Assembly: GCA_009760855.2 (NCBI GenBank)
Contig: WPIO01000063.1
Location: forward strand, 34,501 to 98,500
Direction of reading: 5' to 3'
DNA from: Cristatella mucedo
Taxonomy: Eukaryota; Bryozoa; Phylactolaemata; Cristatellidae
Length of the DNA: 64,000 nt
Below are positions 47,046 to 58,928 of this stretch, in pieces. A program made the translations under genes and the position numbers. The notes below the pieces were generated by a model, which did no database searches, was not told the origin of the DNA, and saw nothing but the letters and a program-made list of their open reading frames with translations. How positions within the stretch are numbered: position 1 is the stretch's first letter; every line of letters starts with the position of its first letter.

Positions 47046-48589
47046 ATATTAAGTGAGGAGACCATTAGTTATCGTAAAATATCAAGACTATCGTACCCCG
47101 AAACGAAATCGTGTCAAAGGCGACTCAGATTTACTCGTTGTTATTCTTTCAGTAGATTCCGGATGAGATCCAACTATATATATATATATATGTTTACAAT
47201 GTATTTGCCTTTCCCCAATAATTTTCGTAAAACTTCCAATCAATGGTAGAATTCTCTTCTGCCCCAAATACCGAGCTAGTTTTGGCTCAGGACCTTGTGG
47301 AACGTGAGCCCCAAAGCATGCATTGGAGGCTAAGTTCTCTGCACGATGGCTTCATGTCAAGATCACCACCGTAAGCTTTTTAGACTGCACTCACCTAAGC
47401 TAATCTAAGACCTCGGCTCCTCCCATGTGATTACAAGAATTTCGGGGAGGGGCTGCTAGCCTGTTCTATCAGCGAGCTCGGCGATTCAGACGGCCACCGA
47501 AACAATGTCTGGAAAGTTCGCTGTCGCTCCCCATACAGGGAAACCTATACTCCACTTGCTGCCTATAGAAGCAATAAAGAAGAGTCAATGGCATGAAGGT
47601 ATCGTCCTTTAGACAACCATAAAAAGACCCACAAATATCCCGTTTAGAAAAGCATCACAAATTGACACTCGGGACCGCCAATAAACCACCGAATAACCCT
47701 AAATATAGTAGAAAAATTCTTTCAATTCAAGCGTGAGTTGGGCCAAACGCAAATCTCCGCCGGTGCGCTTAACGGGAATGCCTACATTAACTTAACAGGC
47801 TTTATTCTAAAACAGGAAATCCCTAGAAAAATAGTAGGAAGAGCCTGCGAGGGTCTTAAGATCGCTGCGGCGGTGCGACTAACTCGTCCTTTGCAGTTCA
47901 TTCATGTGACACTAAACCTTTGCTAGACCGAATAATGCGTGACATTTTGGTGAGTTGTAGGTTCGGCACCAAAGAAGCAGTTATGCCGACGATCAATCAA
48001 GAAAGCCTGTATAGTTGCCAAGAGAGACAGCCTCCGGGGGGGGCTACACCACCAGCTATAGCATATAGATGCGTAACCGTTACTCTGAACTTCGTTGTAT
48101 ACGATTTACACGAGAAACGGGGAAGCTTGAATTTTCTACGTCGATAACCTACAGCCACAATGTACCCACACACACTATTCGATAACTGTAAATGCTAAAT
48201 TCTTAAGTCTGGTAACCAGGTCTTTGGAATAATTAAATAAAGTGAGATCGGCCGGGCTTTCGTGGATTAAATGGCTAGATGCCTATTAGCTATTGACGAT
48301 TAGGCTACGAGGTGGTTTCGGATTGTATCAGGTAGTAGTGACCTACCTGAAAGATAGCAACCTTACCTTCGATTAATCCCTAATTTACAGATCGCTACTT
48401 CTTAGCACTCTACCTAGCTGACTAAACCTGAAATTGCTCACCACTTGCTGAAGCTGCTTTTGATCCCTGCTTGCCTTACAGCACGCCCAACTCGTGAATT
48501 GCTAATCTTATATATCAGGCCCAAACTAATTCAAATTAACAGCTGCAGCATCAGTATTATCAGTAGTTACTGGAAACCCCTGTTAGTCA
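47046..48589. other. Right flank of unit B, no gene recognised
   Basis: Homology to unit A has ended. A short (TA)n lies near 47178. Several plus-strand frames of 60-80 codons occur, without splice support or motifs. From about 48440 the sequence grades into the LINE fragment that follows. Confidence 0.4.
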
Positions 48590-48795
48590 GAAATGTATCT
48601 CCCGGCGTGTCTTCTCAAAATCTGGCTGCCCTGCTCCAAGGTGACCTTTTCCTAGACGACCAAAGTAGCACCACAGTCAGGTTCAGCTGCGTAGTATTGC
48701 AAAATTTGGGGCATGCTAATAGAGGGATACCAAATCCAAGCTGGTCCTTGCCTCTGTGACATTTCACCTTTGCTTTGCAATTATTATGTGTCAGC
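48590..48795 (+). mobile_element. LINE ORF2 internal fragment (family 1)
   Basis: The plus-strand frame reads VSPGVSSQNLAALLQGDLFL and DDQSSTTVRFSCVVLQNLGH, matching the ORF2 stretch after MGKPSV in family 1 (SPVESARDIGVMVKSDLSLD at 38573 with frameshift). No tail is present. Confidence 0.6.
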
Positions 48796-48819
48796 TGGCA
48801 GGCTTCAAAAGGCTCTACT

Positions 48820-49175
48820 CTTTAGAAATGACTCAGCTTCTTTTGAAAAAAAAGGATTGCCTCTTCAATAAGCAGACTCTGAATCTGCTTGCCAAGAAGA
48901 ACGAATCGGAAGGAGAGGTATTTCAGCCAGTGTTTAAAATTACTACAATCCATTTTGGGAATGACCTGATGCCTGCAGCGTGCGCCACCAGGAAACGTTG
49001 TTAGACCCAGTCCAAAAAAATAAACTGGGAGACACATCAGGTCCACAGATTCTCCTGCAAGGCTGCCTTTGTCTGCTTACCATCTCCGGGGACCAACTGA
49101 TAAGAATTGACGACCGGATTTTTAAGCGAAGAATTTTTACTGTCTTTACACAATCCATAAAGACCAATAAGAAGA
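48820..49175 (-). repeat. Dispersed element with a short conserved peptide, minus-strand copy
   Basis: Inverted relative of 28880-29262. The minus-strand frame encodes MDCSNFKHWLK and LGKQIQSLLIEEAI. The position-by-position match of peptide and DNA shows common origin; the protein family is unknown. Confidence 0.5.
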
Positions 49176-49189
49176 GCTCAAATGGGCAA

Positions 49190-49400
49190 CAGAGTAAACG
49201 AGTTCTCTTCCGAGTCAGGGAAAGCTGACTCGGAACGCCGCGAGCATTGGGCTACCGCCACTCGAGGGGTCAGACTGCCTTCCTTGTCAGCAGCCGCCGG
49301 CTCTCGACCGGTCGAGGGAAGGAAGTTGCAAGATGACTAGGTAGTCGGGCGCAAATCCGGGCATTAGTGGCACCGGCGTTGACATCCATATACAACAAAC
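49190..49400 (-). repeat. GC-rich dispersed element, minus-strand copy
   Basis: Inverted relative of 26930-27110, directly next to the preceding element here, whereas the two segments lie about 1.8 kb apart in the plus-strand copy. Confidence 0.55.
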
Positions 49401-50287
49401 TGTGACAAACCGCCGAGCGGTTTTGGAATGAACAATGGTTGGGCAGTGCTAAACAATGGAATGGATGGAATCCAAGAAGGGTCAGACGAGTACATTAGGG
49501 CGGTGAATGGATCGACCTCCGGAAGGTAGCGACTGTAGCCCGTGTAAACAGGCTGCTGAACTTCGAGAGGGAGACAAAGAAAAGTGGCTATGAACCGAAT
49601 GAGTGGCACTTGTTTTTGCTCCTTTCGAAGCAGCTGCATTGTGCGAGGCGACAGACAGTGAGACTGCGCACGGAGGAGGGCGGCGACGTCCTCGGGGAAG
49701 GCTGCGGCGTCCGCGAGGAAGGCTCGGACGGCGGTGGCGTCCGCAAGGAAGGCGGCGGCGTCCGCGAGGTTGGCGGCATAGTCCGCGAGGAAGGCGGCGT
49801 CCGTGACAGAGTCGGCGGCCTCCACAACAGAGTCGGCGGCGTCCGTGACCGAGTCGGCGGAGGCTTGCGACAGAGTCGGCGGTGGTCTGCGACAGAGTCG
49901 GCTGTGGCCTGCGACAGAGTCAGCAGTGGCCTGCGACAGCGTGGGCATCGGCTGGCTCTCCGATGGGCGAACCAAACGACAACGTGAACTGCAACGGTCT
50001 AAGCAGTTAGGTAGCAAACCGGAACTTGCGTTTGCTTGTAGGCTTGGTACGGAGTTGGAGCAACGGAACTCCAGAAGCTGATTAAGCAACAAAAATGTTT
50101 GCGAGCGCTTGGGGCGTCGTCTCACACCCTTTAGAGTTGTAACCTCGCAGAAGCTCGACCCCGGCTCTCTACCGGTGGACAGCGTAGTGCAGCTCTGCAG
50201 CGCGGTTAAAACACAAGCGGCCACAACTGGGTGCTGAAAGCAACAGTTTATTGTGGGCCTGTTAGTAGTGGTTACGCGCCGGCACAA
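49364..50287 (-). other. 307-codon open frame over a GC-rich tandem repeat, doubtful gene
   Basis: The frame is open from an ATG at 50287 to 49364 and has an Ala/Asp-rich middle (DAADSVVEAADSVTDAA and similar). The repeat at 49680-49945 has a period that keeps frames open on both strands, so openness alone is weak evidence. No signal peptide, no known domain, and it overlaps dispersed-repeat sequence at its 3' end. It could be a transposon-encoded low-complexity protein or not be translated. Confidence 0.2.
49680..49945. repeat. GC-rich short-period tandem repeat
   Basis: Imperfect repeats built from ggcggcgtccgcgaggaa in the left part and gcgacagagtcggcggtgg in the right part. The two related motifs grade into one another. 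The base composition is far richer in GC than most of the window. Confidence 0.85.
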
Positions 50288-50581
50288 GCGCTTTTACGAG
50301 CGCACCGGAACGATGGAGTTAGCTTTGAGAACTCCCGAAGCCCGACAACATTAGGCCACCACACGCCTGCGTCCCTAGCAGTGGTCCCGACCCCAAAGGT
50401 GGATCGCTACGGCACCTCAAGATATGAGCAACCAACTGAGTAGCCGACAGAACACAATCGCGCAGTCTAAGTTGCACTTAGCTGTTCGTCGCCGTAGGTT
50501 CGACTCTCGTGCTCTCGAGGCGTAGTCTCGGATCGACTACCGAAGCTGCAGCCCTGGGCTCTGTCTGACGTCTTGCTTATA

Positions 50582-50877
<296 letters not shown>

Positions 50878-50879
50878 TT

Positions 50880-52035
50880 ATTTTTGTCGGACCCTAGCTC
50901 TTGGCGACCGCCCTCGGCCTATTCGCTTCTGCCTGTAATTTATTAGATGGCTCCTGCGCCAGCTTGCCATCCTTTCGCTCTTTGTCTAATTGAGTACAGC
51001 AGTCGGTCCACATCCTGACCGCTCTTTGTCTGACCAAGCTCCATTCTAACCTGAGCGGATCTCTCTTTCAAACTGACGCCTCGCTCCGCTCCCAGTTAGC
51101 TAATGTGTTCCCCTACCCGATTCTTCTTGGCTAGTCCGCCCGCTACGGGTTGCTCTAGGTGCCCTAGTCAGACCTACTAAAGCGAGGGCTAATATCGCGG
51201 CTAGCCTGAGAGCTGCCCCAGTGCATAGTTTTCCTGCGTAGGATCGTCCCTGTATTTTTGTCTAGCTCTTCCGGTACAGCACGCCAGTCGCGCTCGATAC
51301 CGTGCATTGATGGCTCTGGTGGAAATATCCATCTACCGCTAGCTGTCACCAACATCTGGGCGGTTTTGGAATGATTAATAGCTCGGCAGTGCAAAACAAT
51401 GCAAAGCATGAAATATAGCAGCTGCCGGAGTGTACAGTAAGGCGAGAGAGGAAGTTATTTAAAGTTAAGAATTTATTTACGCCGGCAGCCGTCTAGAGTG
51501 AGTAGACTGGGCTTGGCTAGCGAGGTTCCTGCTAATACAATGCTAGGCGTGGGAGTAAGTAGCTCTTCGCTCGGTCGAACTACGCAGCCTAGCAACAGGT
51601 AGTCTGGAGGGCTGTCACACGACCTCAACCCACAACTCCAAAATCTGGAGCCCACAGTTATAGGACCATTACTTCATATGGGCTGCCTCTGCAAATGAGT
51701 TCCACCATCCTGTTAGTGAAAATCGGTTTTTGAAATAAGCCGGCCCGAAGGTCACTGGAAGAACCAATAGCAAGCTAGACAGCCTTAATTTGCCCAGCGG
51801 CACTGAAAGACTTTCAGAAAATCGCTGCTTTGGTAGCAGTGTTCTATTGTGCCAAAGTTTTACGTGCAGAAACATGCAGGCATTATAAAGCTACCGTCTC
51901 CAAGACCTTAACGTAAGTGGCTATTTGGAGTGGCTAACCTTGAACCTGGAAGTTTCCAGGCGGAACTGCTCCAGCGACTCCACTAGATTTGGTGACTTTC
52001 CGGATGTCCTAGCGGCGCTTCTCGCAACTGTGGTG
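50880..52035. other. Spacer before ALKBH4
   Basis: Mostly unrecognised. Bases 51360-51420 (cggttttggaatgattaata) repeat in direct orientation a stretch at 49420-49480 (cggttttggaatgaacaatg), a further piece of the GC-rich dispersed family. The last 110 bases are an in-frame open extension upstream of the ALKBH4 start. Confidence 0.4.
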
Positions 52036-55000
52036 ATGAAGCAAGCGTGTGCGTGTAAGGGTCTCAGGGTCTGTCTGTTGTGCGAGGAAACAAGCCGAGG
52101 AGCGCCGCCATTTGACTTGGTAATCAGTTGCCCTTTCGTTTGGCGCGGCTACCAGTTACGCGCGCGGGCATCATACATCCAGCATATCTCTGTATGGCGC
52201 GTTTTACGGCGATCGTAGCGTGCCTATTAAAAGCTTATTTTTATCGCCCAATCCTTCATAATTATGAGTCGTGTAGCTTCAATATTTTGGCTTGCTTCAA
52301 ACCTGTGAATTTCTCGTTACCTGGGCCGCCGAGTCAAACAACGAACGGAGGGCTCCCTACTGGCAAATATCCAGCACCGAACCACACCTTAGCATTACGC
52401 AGGCGTGGAAGCAGCTGCATCATCGCGGCCTTAAAGTGGGAGCTGCACCAAAGCTCGGTTGCTCTGTGTGTGCGAGTTGTTGCCCTAGCGTTCGTGTGCG
52501 CCAGTAGCGTGAACTAACGTCGGATTTTCGGCCGGGTTTTATGTTTGCTCGCGAGCTGTCGTTATTGCTCGCTGCTTGCTCGGTCTTTCTCGTAGGGTTT
52601 CTTGCAAATTCCTTCCCTTCTTCAGTTGCTTGGTTTACCTAGCGATGACTCATTCGACGTACTACCTCGTGCGGGATACTGGTTTTCTATCACTTTAGTA
52701 TTTAGGCATGCTGTCTGGAACTTAACAGTAATAATTATAATAATACACTTGATAAAGCTTCCTCAGAGAACGCAATCTCTTTCTAAGCGCTTTACATTTG
52801 CTGCAAAGGAAACGCTATAAAATGGTGAATGGTATCATGCTTGATAAGGAACAAGAATAACACTTAAGAGTCTAAGGTACTAGGGACCGCCCAAATAACG
52901 CTTTTTTCAGCTTTTATAAATTGGCCAGGAATTGTACCGTCGAGGAGAGTATAGCTCGAATTCCAATAGCTCAGCATGCCTTGTGTGAACATACATGTGA
53001 CAAGACTAGTCGAGTTAGTGTGCTGTCATGGCTTTACGAAAGCTTCCCGTTGGTACAGTGTGATTGATGGCACAGGGCCGGTTGTTGCTACTTGTTCTGA
53101 CAAGGATGCTGTCGTTAGAGAACAAATCCAGCATAAGTTTGACCGCCGCCATGAACAGCTAATCACTGAGTTTAGCGACCAGCCCTTGCAGCAAAAGCCA
53201 CTACTGTATGCTGTCTTTTAGCGCAACCGCCATGATGCTGTACGAATATTGCAGGACACCGATTTCATACGAGCCATTTTATAGTTGCATAGTAGATTAC
53301 TTCTAGCATCATCAGGTTAATGCAAATAATTTTAATTTTAATAGTGTAACCTCTCTCACGAGTCACCATCTGCAATGAGGTAACCTCACTTCGTTCTCAT
53401 TTCACCAGTCGGAAAAAGATGTTTACTACTTCTGCCAGCTGTGCAACGACAAGGCTTGGAGCAGTGACTCGCCACACGAAGGGCACAGCGGTCAATGGAT
53501 TCATCTACCCGGCATTATAATCGTCGAAGAGTTTGTGTCGCGAGACACTGAGAAATCCTTGTGCGCTGCTATCGATGCCGATCTGTGGGTGGACTCTCAG
53601 TCGGGCAGGAGGAAGCAGGTAGGTGCCTCCTCGGTCGAAGCTGTTTCAGCATGTCATGTCAATATGCCTACCCTTTGCCGGCCTGAGGTCTCCCCCCAGT
53701 TTTGTGAGGGTTTTGTCTGCTTAGATCGACATTGCATGTCCCAATCCCGACCGGGTGCTGCTGCTACTCTTGCCGTCCACTTAGCGTTGTAGCAGGCAGG
53801 TCACGTGTCGCACTTGGTTACCCAGCAACAGCTGGTGTGTGCCCACGCGTGCGTCGGCTCGGTGTATACCTTTTACGCATGCAGATAGCCCTACAAAGGC
53901 TACGCAGGCGTTAAACAGCTGTGTTCACTGCGCTCGAGGTAGGCCACCGGGCTTGGTTTCAAGCGACAAGAAGAGTGAGAAGCCTAGCTGAGCTAGAAGG
54001 ACAGTCGAGGAAGTTTGGCTTAGACATGGCAGCTTAGGACGGCTGGAAAGGATGCGCCGTTGGAGGAGGCAGCAGGAGAGAAGTCTCGTAAGTGAGCGAA
54101 AGGGATCAGCTGATTAGTGGACTCGTCCTGCTGGAGTGGGAGCTTCAGGCGAGGCCGAGGGCACCGCCCAGTGAGATGCTTGGTGAGCCGTGATGGCACA
54201 CCAGGTAAGGCGGTTGCTTTCACGACCTTGGTCCCGAGGTCGTGGGTTCGATTCCTGTGGTGGGCGATTCTTTATCGCCACTGCAAGCGGTGGTGGTAGC
54301 CGTAAAGGCTCTTCTGTCGCTATACAAAAAGAGGCTGTTTAATCAGCTAGGATTTATTTATTTGTGCAGCCAGGGGAGGCACGAGCCGAGCCCTGCCCCC
54401 TGCTCCGGAGTTCGGTGGCGGCAGCGCCTTCAGAGCAATTATAGTAATAATAATACGTTTGATGTAGCGCCCTCAGGGAATGAGGTCAGTTGGATACTAT
54501 TAGCTTGGTGTCAGCACTTGCAAGCACACAAAAGACAGTCCCACTGACCGACCAAATGCTGCCGGGAACAAGGAGCCATTAAGCATGGTTTTATTTTATC
54601 AGCATTGGTGTGTCGTAGCATCAGTAGTTATAGGTATTGGGAGGGCAAACGAATTAAATCAGGCTCGGTTTCCTAAGCTTTGAGGTCGCTTAGTCAGTTG
54701 AGTTGTACGATGCTGAGCCGGATTGAGGAGTAATGTGGATTGGTCTTAAAAGTGGGCGAGTGACAGAACCCTGCCGTCGATACGCTGGGAGATGGGGGAG
54801 CCAGTGCAGTTCAGTGAGAAGTGGTCTAGCATGGTGATTATGACGTTTACGACTGAAAAGCCTAGCTGCCGAGTTTTGCACCAACTGTGAGCACCTTATT
54901 TCACAGGTCCGAAAATTGGCGAGTTGTGAGATACAAAAGACAGGATACCACAAATGTATTGACCGACTTATATGAGGTATTCTCTAAGCAGCCTCGAATT

Positions 55001-56994
55001 TTTTCAGTAATGTAATTTACATAATGTATGTGTAACTCCACGAAGCCACAAAGACTATGTGGGTGTTACACAGGAGTGTTTTGTGTAGCACACTCACAGC
55101 CTAATCATTCGGTAGCCAACATACTTCGTCTCACGCAACAAAGAGAAAATGGGAAGCATAGCAGAGTCAGGAGAGCAGTTGAGGTAGTGAGTAGCATGGA
55201 AGTAGCTGATCAGGACCACTGAAAAGGATGAGCCATAGTCAGCAGGAGGAGAGTAGCTGTCGTTGAGTAAGAATCGTGGAAGCAAGCTCCACAGTCTAGG
55301 ACCTGCAGAGCTAAAGCTTCTATCATCAACGGTCTTTAAGTGCCGGAATGGAACAGATATTTATTTTCTATGCAGGACCTGAGCACGAGGAGCCTGGTAC
55401 TAGCTCAGCAGTTCAGCTAGGTATGAAAGAGCCAAGCCGAGGCAGGCCTTGTGGGTCAGCATAAGAACTTTGCTCTGTAGCCGTTGATCAACCGGTAGCC
55501 ATTCAAGCTCTTCTAGCAAAGGAGACACGTGGTCAAACCTCGGGGAAACCCCAGTGTTACATAGCTGAAAGTAGGCAGACGACTTTGGAGCTGATCTGGT
55601 TTCTAGTGGGAGGTTACTTTGAGATAGGACACCCAGATTGCTTGCAGATGCTACAGGAGATATACTGGCCATACCAATTTTGAGTTTTCCATTTTCCTAG
55701 TTCTGAGTAACACTCGGTTTGCCCATAAAGTGCGAGTTGGTTTTATTGTCATCCAATCCAAGAAAATGTGAGCTACACGTGCACCTAGGGAGTTGAGAGA
55801 GCCAGGAATGCTAGAAGACAGGCAGGGATAAAAAGTGCAAGTAAGGCTGCAAACTATCTGCATACAAATAAAGTCTAGATGGATGGCAACTACATCGTTA
55901 CATCAGCAAGAGAGCGTTTTGGTAGTGTGTGACCAACCGAGCGATTAATGGACCATTGGACCATGGTCGTTCACAGCAGCAATTAACATTTTTGTCATGG
56001 AGCCAGTCACATATATGGCTATAATGCCACATGGCTGATCCACCTCTCCTGGGGAAGGCACCGCTCACTATGCCTCTTCAGCCATTCATTTCATGTTAAG
56101 AATCGCTTTAGCTGCCGCCATTTTAATCTCTAGCCCAGCCCTCCAGCCACGGAATGCATTAGCCAGCTCGCTGTAGCTTAGATGGTTGCATGGCTCTTTT
56201 GTGAAGCAAGTGAACTCGCCCACATGTGGCTCGGTCACTCTAGTGGCAGCAGCGGGCGCTGTACTACTGTGTGGATTTGCTCACTCCACCTGTTTGGCCA
56301 TAGCACGTCTGTGGGAACGAGGCCTAGTTTCTGGCGGCCTTCTTCCCAGCTCGACACTCTTGGCCGTTTTTGGCAGGATTACGGTCCCAAAGTGAACTTC
56401 AAAAAGCGGAAGCTCAACGTCTCGGTCTTCAGTGGCCTGCCTCAATACAGCAAAGCAATCGCCGACAAGATCGCGCAGCTGGAGGCTACGAGTGGCTTCG
56501 TTCCTGTCGAGCAGTGCAATTTGGAGTACACTCCAGAGCGAGGTTCTGCAATCGACCTGCACTTCGACGACTTCTGGCTGTGGGGCGAGCGCCTGATCAC
56601 GCTCAACCTGCTGTCGGACACGCGCTTGCTGCTCTCGCTCGACAGCTCGGCCGCCGCCCAAGCAGCCGAGCTTCCGTGCCTCGCCCCCGAGGGACTGCAG
56701 GCGGTAGCGACAGAGGCGGCCAATGCCTCGACGTGCCGCCGCGTTCCGGCCAGCGGCAACACAGCGGTGCTCGTGCCTATGCCTGCCAGATCGCTCGTCG
56801 TGTTGAGTGGGGCCGCCAGGTTCGCATGGAAGCACGGCATCCTGCGCCAGCACATCGCCAGCCGCCGGCTGGCCATGACCTTCCGTGAGCTGACCGAGGA
56901 GTTTCTGCCTGGCGGCAGAAACGCTAGCATTGGCAAGGAGCTGGTCGACATTGCTCTCAGTTTCAACGGCCGGCCGGTGCCGAGCGGCAGCTAG
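52036..56994 (+). CDS. ALKBH4: ALKBH4-type 2-oxoglutarate/Fe(II) dioxygenase (complete, three exons)
   Basis: Exons 52036-52119, 53409-53618 and 56377-56994 join with phase 0 introns (donors gtaatc and gtaggt, acceptors accag and ggcag) into 303 residues, about the length of human ALKBH4. The N-terminus has the family's Cys cluster (CACKGLRVCLLC, residues 5-16). The second exon covers LPGIIIVEEFV and ends SQSGRRKQ, followed by DYGPKVNF. The Fe ligands are H160 and D162 in IDLHFDD and H251 in WKHG; the 2-oxoglutarate-binding Arg lies in the RRLAMTFREL block (residues 261-270). Known ALKBH4 acts as a demethylase linked to actin Lys84 monomethylation and actomyosin function; DNA 6mA activity is debated. 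The start is the ATG whose peptide aligns with the family; an in-frame ATG at 51925 would add 37 residues. The third exon is markedly GC-rich. Introns hold LINE, SINE and short elements. Confidence 0.93.
52720..52865 (-). mobile_element. LINE 3' tail fragment in ALKBH4 intron 1 (family 1)
   Basis: Antisense tail: aataattataataatacac, gataaagcttcctcagagaa, cgctttacatttgctgcaaa. Only the tail remains. Confidence 0.75.
54195..54350 (+). mobile_element. tRNA-derived SINE in ALKBH4 intron 2, best-preserved copy
   Basis: The head contains gaggtcgtgggttcgattcc with a good B box (GGTTCGATTCC). The body reads gtgggcgattctttatcgcc, tgcaagcggtggtggtagcc and taaaggctcttctgtcgc; the end is gaggctgtttaatcagc. 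An A box is only suggested (gatggcacaccaggtaaggc). Confidence 0.75.
54435..54965 (-). mobile_element. LINE 3' fragment in ALKBH4 intron 2 (family 1, diverged)
   Basis: Antisense tail (aataataatacgtttgatg, then agcgccctcagggaatg). On the minus strand, further in, are ORF2 C-terminal peptides (VQNSAARLFSRKRHN, then PLLTELHWLPHLP). Frames are broken. Confidence 0.6.
55012..55135 (+). mobile_element. TAATG-type short interspersed element
   Basis: taatgtaatttacataatg, tgtaactccacgaagccac, actatgtgggtgttacac and tagcacactcacagcctaa match the element at 41099-41240 in order and spacing. Confidence 0.65.
55240..55870 (-). mobile_element. LINE ORF2 C-terminal fragment (family 2)
   Basis: The minus strand encodes SNLGVLSQSNLPLETRSAPK, FDHVSPLLEELEWLPVDQRL and VLMLTHKACLGLALSYLAEL, the last closely matching LTHKTCHGLASSYLTDLL in the copy at 7080-8170. 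The plus end includes the antisense of the C-terminal GPRLWNSL region. It lies in ALKBH4 intron 2. Confidence 0.7.
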
Positions 56995-57464
56995 GCTGTC
57001 GGGCATCTCGCCGTGCCGAGCGCGACTGTACATTCTGCGCTGTGCCTACGGTACACCCTGATTTGGCTGCATTGATTGGGGGGAGGAAGGACGCTGGCAA
57101 ATGCAGGCTCACCACGGCAGCATCGGCAAGAATGCCCCTGCTGCAGAAGCAGGGACAGCTCAGGCTGCAGAGCTGTGCTCTTCAAGGCAGCAAAGAGGGC
57201 AGAGATCGATGAGACTCGCACAAGGTCTACATTTGTGTGCCAGCAGCTGCATGCCAGCCACTGAGCGATGCCCTGCTGCGACCCACAGGATCCAAGCAGT
57301 GAGCCGGCGACTGCCCTGCACATCTCTCGATGGAAACGCTATTGCAATTTCCAACCAGAGGCCTGCTGCACCGCAGTTGGCCACTAGATGCAAGCGAATC
57401 TCTGGGCATTGCTTACCGGCATTGATTTACAGAGCTAGCCCTGCGGTTTGCACCCCAGAGCGTT

Positions 57465-57605
57465 AGCCCGGGTATAAGGTGCTCACTCTTTACGACCCAG
57501 GCCGAGTTCGAGTCCTGCCGTTGTCGACGATGCGTTGTTACCCACTGCAATCGGTGTTGATAGCCATTCACCTCTGTCGCAATAAAAATGAGGCTATTTA
57601 ATCCG
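57465..57605 (+). mobile_element. tRNA-derived SINE downstream of ALKBH4
   Basis: Head with gaggccgagttcgagtcctg-like B-box region, then acccactgcaatcggtgttg, atagccattcacctctgtcg and aatgaggctatttaatcc. An AATAAA inside it (57580-57585) could serve ALKBH4 as polyadenylation signal, about 590 bases past the stop; this is speculative. Confidence 0.6.
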
Positions 57606-57609
57606 CAAT

Positions 57610-58928
57610 CAACTTTTACTTTACATTCTGTATCTGCATGTTGTCCTCCCTTCCCCCAAGCATCATTTGGACAGTGCAAACCGCCCGGTTATGGCCCTCA
57701 TACAATTGACTCGTAAAGAGTCCTACCTGAAGCAGGATTCGAGTCTGCTACCCCGTGATCCGGATTATTGGAGGCCAACCAAGCCGTACCGGCGCTGACA
57801 TGCTGCTGACCAGCCAGGGTAATCCTTTAGGTGCCATGAAAAGAGTGAAGACACCACGATGTAACAAGAGTTTATATGTACCCTAGCTCGATGGGCTGTG
57901 CTCTGCACGTGTGCCATCTCACTAACCCCCCCCCCCCACCCCATAGAGGAGGTCCAGTCTTGGCACTGCTTGCCATCCTAGTGCCTGTGGCAAAGGAAAA
58001 AGAGCTTTTGAGCATAAACCCAGTGGCAACTGATACTAGCTGCTCCTATCCACCAGCTTATGGCTGATCATTTTGGGCTGATGCCTATGTTCGTTCGACC
58101 AGTGGAGAACGCTGCCGTTTGCCTACTGCCTACGATGCCGGGTGGCAGCCACATGGGCTAGCATCCATTTGCTCAGGATGTCGGGCTGCGATGCACACGA
58201 TGGACACGAGAGCTCACTCACAGAGTGCCACCGTCAGAGCACTGAGCAGCAGGTGCTGGGCTGTGCATGCTCGAGCCCACAGTCGGCGGTGGAGTTAACA
58301 AGTGCTGATTAAAGTTCACCATGGCAAGTTGCACTGAGAGTGCACCGTAAAAGTGAGTACCCCATGCACAGCAGTTGCAACGTATTCGACAAAACTGGTT
58401 GTACTGACCCAGCAGTCGTGTAAGATGTGCACAAAAGCGCGGAGTTTATTGATTAACTGCTCACAGGGTGAGCCAGTATCTGTTACGGAAAACAAAGTCC
58501 ATTCGGGCCACACATAATGGCTTGTGCGCTTGCGTGGATGCGTAGCACGGTTCAAGTTTGCACGCAGGCAGCCGTGGCAGTGGCTCGAACAGCTAAAGAA
58601 ACTTATGCTGCTGCACACATAACTCGTTGCTGCCTATGCTAGCTGCCGTCAAGTCCTGCTTGGGGCAGCATGAGAGCTTCCGGGTCGGAAAACTGCTGCC
58701 CTCTGTATGAGAGCCTGTTGCAGCAGCATTCAAGCTGCTTGCTCATGCCCTGCACGGGCCACCAAAGCACAGCAAGCAGTTGGAACATGTGCTTTAATTG
58801 ACCAGTCGAATTCATGCCCGAGTGCATGCAGCACCAAGCACTAAATTACCCATAATTGCAGCAGCATGTGTAGCCCTGCATACCAAGTCCTTCATAGGAG
58901 GCAACTTGCAGTGGCAGGGTCCAGCAGT
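57610..58928. other. Spacer between convergent ALKBH4 and ARIH2
   Basis: A poly-C run lies at 57926-57936. No coding exon was recognised on either strand. The left part probably holds the ALKBH4 3' flank and the right part the ARIH2 3' UTR. Confidence 0.4.
58445..58450 (-). terminator. Candidate polyadenylation signal of ARIH2
   Basis: AATAAA on the minus strand (tttatt on the plus strand), 479 bases past the ARIH2 stop codon. Based on motif and position only. Confidence 0.3.

Noticed and set aside
56281-57033. Minus-strand frames of 174 and 250 codons over ALKBH4
   Set aside because: Antisense shadows of the GC-rich third exon of ALKBH4, whose plus-strand frame has all family motifs.
57715-57800. 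tRNA-like sequence with a T-arm-like gcagactcgaatcctgc on the minus strand
   Set aside because: No seven-base acceptor stem and no convincing anticodon arm; perhaps another SINE head.
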